A stretch of 64,000 nucleotides of DNA from JACCXG01 sp963836735 (lineage in GTDB: Bacteria > Acidobacteriota > Vicinamibacteria > Vicinamibacterales > 2-12-FULL-66-21). Positions 57,898 to 64,000 of this stretch are shown in pieces (positions within the stretch are counted from its first letter, which is position 1; each line of letters begins with the position of its first letter). The notes beneath the pieces were generated by a model. The model saw nothing but the letters and a program-made list of their open reading frames with translations. It did not search any database and had not been told where the DNA came from. Location: contig CAWIKP010000024.1 of the NCBI GenBank assembly GCA_963836735.1, positions 62,001 through 126,000 on the forward strand, read 5' to 3'. A program made the position numbers and the translations under genes.

Positions 57898-58821
57898 CTA
57901 GCGCTGGACGTTGATCGCGATCAGGCGGCGATACCGGACAGGCTTACCGTTGAGCGTCGCCGGCTTGTACTTCCAGTCGCGCGCGGCACTCAGAACCTGC
58001 CCGTCGTAGGTCGGATGAATCGAGCCGCGCATCGTCATGCTGACCACACGCCCAAGCTCGTCGATGACGATGTCCACGAGACCGCGAGGACGGGACATGG
58101 CGATCATCATCTGGGGAATGCCCGGGATGTCCTGTCTGATCACGACCGGCGGGGTGACGTTCTCATCGTCGGCGGTGTAGATCTTCCCGGGTATCGGTCC
58201 AGCTGGTGCGGGCGGTGCTGCCGCAATCGAAGGAGGCGGAGTCGGTTTCGGCTCGACCGGCGGTGGCGGTGGAGCAGCCGCGCGCGCGCTGAGCTCGAGG
58301 AATCCGGCGGCGAGCACTCGCAAATCGGTGAGCCGGCCGGTGTTGTCAGGATCGTCGATCAAGGTCAGCACGGTGCGGAACTGCGCTTCGGCCGCGGCCC
58401 AGTCGCGCCGGTCGTATGCCGACTTGGCGCTCTGATAGCGGGCGGTCGTGAGATCCGGCAGCAGCCGCTTCCGCACGTCCGCGAACGTGGCGCGCACCCG
58501 GGGCGATTCGGACTCGCCGGGACGATAGGTCGGATCCTCCTTCACGACCGCGGCAATCGCGTTCTCGGCCTCGGAAGCCCGACCGAGGGCCAGCAGGCAC
58601 AGCGAGCGGTACTGCTCGACCGACTTGCGATCGACGGCCTCGCCGATCCGCAGCCCGTTGAGCACGCTCAGGGCTTCGTCGTAACGCGCCGAGGCGTAGA
58701 GATCTTTCGCGGCGTTGAGCGGACCGCCCTGCGGCATCGCGACCGGTCCGGCGAGCTGGGCGCCGGCCGGCAGTGCCAGGCCCATCGCCAGTACGAACGC
58801 TGCAACTCCCACCTTGCTCAT
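57898..58821 (-). CDS. Periplasmic protein with TPR-like helices and TonB C-terminal domain
   Basis: 307 residues, intact. A signal peptide (residues 1-21, ending PAGA) leads to TPR-like helices (about 30-180; AAKDLYASARYDEALSVLNGL), a proline-rich spacer and a TonB C-terminal fold (about 215-307; RGLVDIVIDELGRVVSMTMRGS, SAARDWKYKPATLNGKPV). Unlike classic TonB it has no N-terminal anchor, so it should be soluble in the periplasm. It lies between the PEGA pseudokinase gene (36 bp upstream) and the HTH-propeller gene. Confidence 0.8.
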   Translation of the reverse strand: MSKVGVAAFVLAMGLALPAGAQLAGPVAMPQGGPLNAAKDLYASARYDEALSVLNGLRIGEAVDRKSVEQYRSLCLLALGRASEAENAIAAVVKEDPTYRPGESESPRVRATFADVRKRLLPDLTTARYQSAKSAYDRRDWAAAEAQFRTVLTLIDDPDNTGRLTDLRVLAAGFLELSARAAAPPPPPVEPKPTPPPSIAAAPPAPAGPIPGKIYTADDENVTPPVVIRQDIPGIPQMMIAMSRPRGLVDIVIDELGRVVSMTMRGSIHPTYDGQVLSAARDWKYKPATLNGKPVRYRRLIAINVQR

Positions 58822-58857
58822 GGCTTGACCCCGTCGAACGAGTGGAGTTCCGGACGG

Positions 58858-61368
58858 TTATTTCATCGAGACGCTGAGCCGGACCGGAGCGCCCGTCGTC
58901 ACGGAGACGGCCTGCTTCTTCTCACCGAGCTCGGGATGACGGAAGACGATCTCGTGCGGACCAATCGGCACCGCGAGATTGCCGATTGGCGTCTCGCCAA
59001 CCCGCCGGCCGTCGATCCAGACCTCGGCCCAGGGGGCCGCATTGAGGTTCACCGTGCCCTGCGGCAGGTTGATCGACAGCGAGGCGACCTTGCCAGGCAT
59101 CACCTGCACGGCCTGGGTCTGGCGGTAGCCGAGCGACGAGTTCACGAACTCCAGCGCGTGCCGGCCCGACGCGAGCATCAGGCGATCGGTTTCCGTCGTG
59201 CCGATCAGGCGGCCGTCTTCATGAATCTCGACCACGAACGGCGCCTTCACGCTGATCCATCCCGACACCGGACCGTCTGCCGGCGGAGGGGCGGTGACCA
59301 TGGGTGCGACCAGCGACGCCGTGGTGCCGGCAAGGACTTTCACGCTGTGCCGTGACGTGCCCGCGGGGGTCTGAAGGATGACTTCGTGATCGCCGCTCGA
59401 GAGCCCTTCGACCGTGATCGGCGCCACGCCCCGCGGAGTGCCGTCGACCGTGACGTTCGCGCCCTGCGGCTGCGAGTGCACTACGAGCATGCCGGTGGTC
59501 GGCGTATCGGCGAATTCCAGGTACTGCGACAATCTGGCCTCCGGCGGGCACCTGGAGCGGAATCACCCGGGGCACGCCGCGGCCGCGAAGTTCGAGGATG
59601 TGCGATCCGGCGGCGACCGACACTCGCGCCGGCGTCATGCCGCGGCTGACGCCGTCGACGAAGACCTCGACGCCGGCGGGACTCGACTGCACGTTGAGCG
59701 TGCCCATCTCCGGAACGGCGGTTCCGCCATAGATGCGCGACGCGTAGACCCCGCCACCGATCAGTGCCGCCACGGCGGCAACCGCGCCGAGCAACTTGAC
59801 GCGGGCGCGGCCGCGCGCGCCGGCCATCGCGGGCAGCGCGGCCGGCGGCGAAAACGGCGCGGGCTCGGGTACGGGCTCGGGATCGAAACGTCCGGCGGGC
59901 GGAGTGCCGGCGATTGAATCGTCGACCGACGAGAACGGAGAGAATGCATCGAAATCAGACGAGTCGTCATCGAACGATGCGCGCGTCTCCAGCGGGACGC
60001 TCTGCCGCAAAGGCTCAGGGGCCGGATGGTCGCGGAAATTCTTGTCCGCCGGGCGCTGCGGCGCGAGATCTTCGACCGAGATCAAATCCGCGAGCGTCGG
60101 AACGGACGCCGACGGCTGGGCCCTGGGCGGCTCCTCGAGGGGCGGCGCTGCAAACGGCGGCACGGCATCGAAGCTGCGGCTGGCACCAACAGGAACCGGA
60201 GCGAACGAGAACGGCGGCGGCGCGGTCGGGACTGCCGGCGTCGGTGCCGGTGCACGCGTGACTGGCGCAGGGGGCGCCGGGGCCGGCGCAATTGATGCGG
60301 AGACGTGCGGCGGTGCCGGTGTGGCGGCAAACGGTGCCGGCATCGGCGGGATGTTCGAAAACGCGGCTGGCTCGACGGCGGGCGGCGGGACGGCAGGGCG
60401 CGCCGACGGCGCACTGATCGCAGGCGGCACGATCGAAAACGGCAACGGCGGCCGGACGGCGACGTGGTCAGGACCGCCTGATACTGCGCCAGGAAGTTTT
60501 CCAGCGCCACCGGAGCCGCGACATAGGACGCGTCGGTCGCGAGAGTCTCCTCGAGGGCGGCGAGCGCTTCCGGCGCAGACGCGAATGCGCGACGAACGTC
60601 GAGCTGCAGGGTGCGTCCGAGCCAGTTGCGGAACGCATTCGAGAGCGGCCGCTCCTCGCCCATGTCAGTGCGCTCGCGCGCCTGCATCAGGAGCTGCGGG
60701 ACCGCATGCGGCACTTCGTCGGCGGTCAGTGGTCGGCCGAGCACCAGCGACAGCGCGGTAATGCCGATGCCGTTGACGTCGGCACGGTGGTCGAACCGCG
60801 CCATGCCGGCCGACGACGGGATCGCGATGCGGAACTCGTGCCACAGACGATCGCGCGCGAACTGGAGCTGTTCGATCCCGGATCCGAGCACGTGCTCCAC
60901 GATCACCAGGCGCGCGTGGGGCGTGACCACGAGACGCTCCGGCGCGATCAGTCCGTGCGAGGCATCGCGGGCATTTTCGTGCAACAGCGAGACGGCCGGC
61001 ACCAGCTGACGAATCAGACAGAGGGCCGCATTGGTGTCCAGCTGCAGCCCGCGCTGGTGCGCGACCCGCAGGACATCGGACAGCCGCGTGCCCTCGACGT
61101 GGTCGGAAACGATCGCCAGCCCGCCGCCACCGGTGAGACGGTCGACGCGCCGGACGCGCGCGTAGTAGGCGTGCCGGAAGTTCATCAGCCGCGCCGTGCG
61201 TTCGCGCAGCGCGAACTCGAACGACGGGACGGCGGTCAACTCCGGCCGCAGCCGCAGCACCTGCAGCAGTTCGCCGGTGGTGGCATCAGCGGCGAGCACA
61301 CGTTCGCCGAGCCCATCGGCGAAGATCGGAGTGTCCGCGCGATCGAGAGGAAAGGTGGCGGGCGTCAT
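58858..61368 (-). CDS. Pseudokinase, proline-rich linker, membrane helix and PEGA domains; frameshifted
   Basis: About 836 residues, rebuilt across shifts near 60480 and 59535. Residues 1-300 have a kinase layout: GELLQVLRLRPEL, DHVEGTRLSDVL like the hinge, LCLIRQLVPAVSLLHENARDASHGLIAPERLVV like the catalytic loop and VIVEHVLG at the DFG position. The HRD aspartate and DFG are missing, so it should be inactive. A Pro/Ala-rich linker and one membrane helix (KLLGAVAAVAALIGGGVY) precede PEGA repeats outside (GTLNVQSSPAGVEVFVDG, GMLVVHSQPQGANVTVDG, GTVNLNAAPWAEVWIDG). First gene of a four-gene envelope run. Confidence 0.75.
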
Positions 61369-61535
61369 ATCGTGGAGAACCTTGCCTGGCGCTGTGCAAC
61401 CCTCAGACCAACAATCAGGCCGTCGCCGCATGCGAATTCCGCACACGATGACAAGGCTGTTATCGCCATTTCGGCCATGCAGTCGGCACGGGCGCGTTTA
61501 CAGAGCTGTGTGGGTCGAATGCGGATTTGTAAGTG

Positions 61536-61740
61536 TCCGCGGTTCGCGGTTCCGGGTGCCTGGTCCGCGGTGCCGGTTCGGTTCTAGGTCCGGGTCGGTC
61601 CGCGGTTCACGGGTCACGGTCCAGGTAAGGGCCGAGTCGACTGAATGCGACTCGGAGCGCAGACCAGAGGACCAGCTTGCACCGCGGACCAGCCCGGACC
61701 TGACCGACCCCGGCACCAGCGGACCAGCGCACCCTGACCG
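61536..61740. repeat. Intergenic paired-arm hairpin element and short central hairpin
   Basis: The left arm (61536-61625, GGTTCGCGGTTCC and GGTCCGGG words) is complementary to the right arm (61666-61740, CGGACCAGC and GACCGACC words). Between them GAGTCG (61634-61639) pairs with CGACTC (61648-61653). It fills most of the 412-bp divergent gap between the PEGA and M28 genes, so both promoters must lie in or around it. Confidence 0.7.
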
Positions 61741-61780
61741 CGATATCCTTGATCTTTTGCAATCTTCCGAGGAGAGGACG

Positions 61781-63409
61781 ATGAGATTCCGATCGAGCCA
61801 GCGGGCGTGGCTGGCCGCGGCGGCGCTCGTTGCCGGACTTGCGCTCGTGCCGGTCTCGGCGCAACAGGCCCCTGCCGAGCGTGTCGACTACGACGCCATC
61901 TACAAGATCAAGGATGAAGGGTTCCAGCGATCGAAGGTGATGGAGATCGCTGAGCTGGCTGACCGACGTCTACGGTCCCCGGCTGACCAACTCGCCGGGA
62001 TTCCGCAAGGCCGGCGACTGGGCGGTCAAGGAGATGACGTCGTGGGGCCTGAGCAACGTGAAGCTCGAGCCGTTCCCGTTCGGGCGCGGCTGGTCCAACG
62101 ACAGGTTCTCGATGACGGCGACCACGCCGGGCGGCAGCTTCCCGGTGATCGGCATGGCGACGGCGTGGACGCCGGGGACGAACGGTCCGGTGTCGGCCGA
62201 CGCGGTGTTCGCGCCGATCACGAGCGAAGAGGATCTCGCGCAGTTCAAGGGCAAGCTGCAGGGCAAGGTCGTCTTGACGCAGGCGCTGCGTGACGTGCCC
62301 GCGCTCTGGACGGCCGCCGTCGTCGCGGTATACCGATGCGCAGCTCGACGAGCTGACGCACGAAACCGACGCGACGCCGCGGGGGCGCTTCGGCGGACGC
62401 GGTGGTCCGGGCCGTCAGGGCGGACCGGCCGCAGCCGGACGCGGCGGCCCGCCCGCTCGCGCAGCGGCTGGCGCAGTTCTTCAAAGAGGAGGGCGCCATC
62501 GCGACGGTCACGACCGGTAGCCGTGGTGACGGCGGCACGCTGTTCGTCCAGGGAGCGGCGGCCGCGAACCGGCAGCCGAACGCCGACACCGGCCTGCCCG
62601 CAATCGTCGTCGCCGTCGAGCACTACGGCCGCATCGTCCGGACGCTGCAGAAGAACATGCCGGTCAAGATCGACCTCGACGTCAGGAACACGTTTCACGA
62701 CGGGGACACCGCCTCGTTCAACGTGGTCGGGGAGATTCCCGGCTCCGACAAGATCGGACGAGGTCGTGATGCTGGGGGCGCACTTCGATTCGTGGCACGG
62801 CGCGACCGGCGCGACCGACAACGCGTCGGGCTCGGCGGTGATGATGGAGGCGATGCGCATCCTCAAGCAGTCCGGGCTCAAGCTGCGGCGGACGGTCCGA
62901 ATCGGTCTGTGGGGCGGCGAGGAACAGGGGCTGATCGGATCGCGCGAGTACGTCAGCGCGCCACTTCGCCAACGCGGCGGACATGATCCTGAAGCCGGCC
63001 CACGCGAAGTTCGCCGGCTACTTCAACGTGGACAACGGCACCGGCGCAATCCGCGGCGTCTACCTCCAGGGCAACGAGGCGGTCGGCGCCGATCTTCGGC
63101 GCCTGGATGAAGCCGTTCGGCAACCTCGGGATGACCACGCTCACCATCCGCGACACCGGCGGCACCGATCACCAGTCGTTCGATCGCGTGGGCCTGCCGG
63201 GCTTCCAGTTCATCCAGGACGACGTGGAGTACGACACGCGCACGCACCACTCCAACATGGACAGCTACGAGCGCATCCAGGAAGAGGACATGCGCAAGAA
63301 CGCGGTGATCGTCGCTGCCTTCGCCTATCACGCCGCCAACCGCGACGAAAAGCTGCCCCGGAAGCCGCTGCCGGCGCCGACGGGCGGACGGGGACGGGGA
63401 ACTCAATAA
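61781..63409 (+). CDS. Secreted M28 family aminopeptidase with PA-type insert, six frameshifts
   Basis: ATG with GGAGAGG 3 bases upstream. About 540 residues once six one-base insertions (near 61960, 62330, 62430, 62755, 62965 and 63100) are removed; each shifts the frame the same way. A signal peptide (ends VPVSA) precedes an N-terminal region (LTDVYGPRLTNSPGFRKA), a protease-associated insert, and the zinc site: GAHFDSWHGATGATDNASG, then GGEEQGLIGSREY, and HHSNMDSYERI. It would remove amino-terminal residues from peptides outside the cell. Followed directly by a TonB-receptor gene. Confidence 0.85.
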
Positions 63410-63445
63410 CGACAACAACATCGACGAGTTGACTAAGATCGTGAA

Positions 63446-64000
63446 GTGAACAGACGTATCGACCTAACCTCAGCCACCCTCCGCGCGGTCTTCTGCCTCG
63501 TTACCCTCGTGACCGACTCGGTCGTGTGGGCCCAGACCCCCCGCGCGACGATCCGCGGGGTTGTCGTCGATCAGACGGGTGCGCGGCTGCCCGGCGTCGA
63601 GATCAAGGTGCTGCGGGAAGAGACCAACGAAACGCGCCAGGCGGTGTCCGATCGGCAGGGGTACTTCGCGTTTCCAGAGCTGTCGCCGGGGCCGTACTCG
63701 ATCGAGGCCCGGCTTCCGGGCTTCACCATCTTTCGACATCGCGCTGAAGTCGCGGTGGGTCAGGAGCTGTGGCTCGAACCCGAGCTGGTCGTGACCACGA
63801 CGGCGACGGTCATGACCGGCGGCATCCGAATCGACGCTGCCGCTGCTCGAACGGAACTCGCCGGCACTCGCGACCCTGATCGATCAGGATCTGGTGGAGA
63901 GCCTTCCGCTCGACGGGCGCAACTTCCTGGAGCTGGCGCTGCTGACGCCGGGCACCGTGCCGGCCCCGCAGGGGTCGGCGAGCTCGGTACGGGGCGATTT
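63446..64000 (+). CDS. TonB-dependent receptor, Oar-like, 5' part only (cut by window end)
   Basis: The GTG at 63446 begins 37 bases after the M28 stop. A signal peptide (ends VVWAQ) leads to a carboxypeptidase-regulatory-like domain (RATIRGVVVDQTGARLPGVEIKV, YFAFPELSPGPYSIEARLPGF). An extra base near 63825 shifts into the plug region (ESLPLDGRNFLELALLTPGTV). The barrel lies beyond the window. Together with the M28 peptidase it suggests peptide uptake or processing. Confidence 0.8.
   Translation, partial: MNRRIDLTSATLRAVFCLVTLVTDSVVWAQTPRATIRGVVVDQTGARLPGVEIKVLREETNETRQAVSDRQGYFAFPELSPGPYSIEARLPGFTIFRHRAEVAVGQELWLEPELVVTTTATVMTGGIRIDAAAARTELAGTRDPDRSGSGGEPSARRAQLPGAGAADAGHRAGPAGVGELGTGRF

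Noticed and set aside
56749..59355. Plus-strand open frame of 868 codons
   Set aside because: Arg/His-rich shadow opposite the HTH-propeller, TonB-C and PEGA genes.
4197..63850. Widespread programmed +1 frameshifting as a biological explanation
   Set aside because: No shared slippery codon or stop is found at the shift sites, core enzymes such as polA carry several shifts each, and the mix includes deletions in C runs. Sequence error is simpler.
1..64000. tRNA, rRNA, riboswitch or phage genes
   Set aside because: I looked for cloverleaf-like and conserved rRNA segments and for integrase or capsid motifs and saw none; short structured RNAs cannot be excluded without a covariance search.

Overview
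The window looks like a piece of an Acidobacteriota chromosome, most likely class Vicinamibacteria. The inference rests on high G+C, a VWFA-related protein of the acidobacterial type, two ADOP-type permeases (acidobacterial duplicated orphan permeases, one behind a PadR regulator), two Oar-like carboxypeptidase-regulatory/TonB-dependent receptors, and many short dispersed hairpin repeats. I see no rRNA, tRNA, CRISPR array or intact insertion sequence.

A warning on sequence quality: about half of the genes are cut by single-base frameshifts. Among those I could resolve, nearly all are one-base insertions (roughly 35 against about 5 deletions). I annotate such genes as single reconstructed loci and treat the shifts as probable consensus errors. 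Several extra bases sit at GTAC sites.

Layout. 0-4.2 kb: envelope and secreted proteins (VWFA, ZIP transporter, BON protein, membrane-anchored protein). 4.2-10 kb: DNA polymerase I (polA), then padR plus an ADOP permease. 10-13.9 kb: a CehA/McbA metallohydrolase with two EF-hand loops, a DUF1579 protein and a glycine-zipper protein. 13.9-14.95 kb: a graveyard of gene remnants. 14.95-19.8 kb: a polysaccharide locus with a GT2 glycosyltransferase, Wzm/Wzt-type ABC exporter genes and a convergent kinase-methyltransferase fusion resembling a WbdD chain terminator with its domains swapped. 19.9-27.5 kb: a minus-strand hydrolase cluster (gamma-glutamyltransferase, sulfatase, D-aminoacylase, ADOP permease). 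27.7-31.1 kb: TonB-dependent receptor. 31.4-37.7 kb: one giant secreted repeat protein (SBBP, PKD, RCC1 and eight 92-residue repeats). 37.7-45 kb: aspartate kinase, PQQ dehydrogenase, DUF3500 protein, cytochrome c, DUF1080 protein, cysteine-desulfurase-like protein. 45-50.2 kb: TPR protein, pcnB, a two-component system, a fatty-acid desaturase. 50.3-54.1 kb: serine biosynthesis (DUF1015, serA, serC). 54.2-61.4 kb: an envelope module of pseudokinase-PEGA, TonB-C/TPR, HTH-propeller and M23 peptidase genes. 61.8-64 kb: M28 peptidase and the start of another TonB-dependent receptor.

The most novel-looking items are the swapped kinase-methyltransferase beside Wzm/Wzt, the module with two degenerate kinase domains at 54-61 kb, the EF-hand CehA protein, and a family of intergenic hairpin elements with low-complexity arms.
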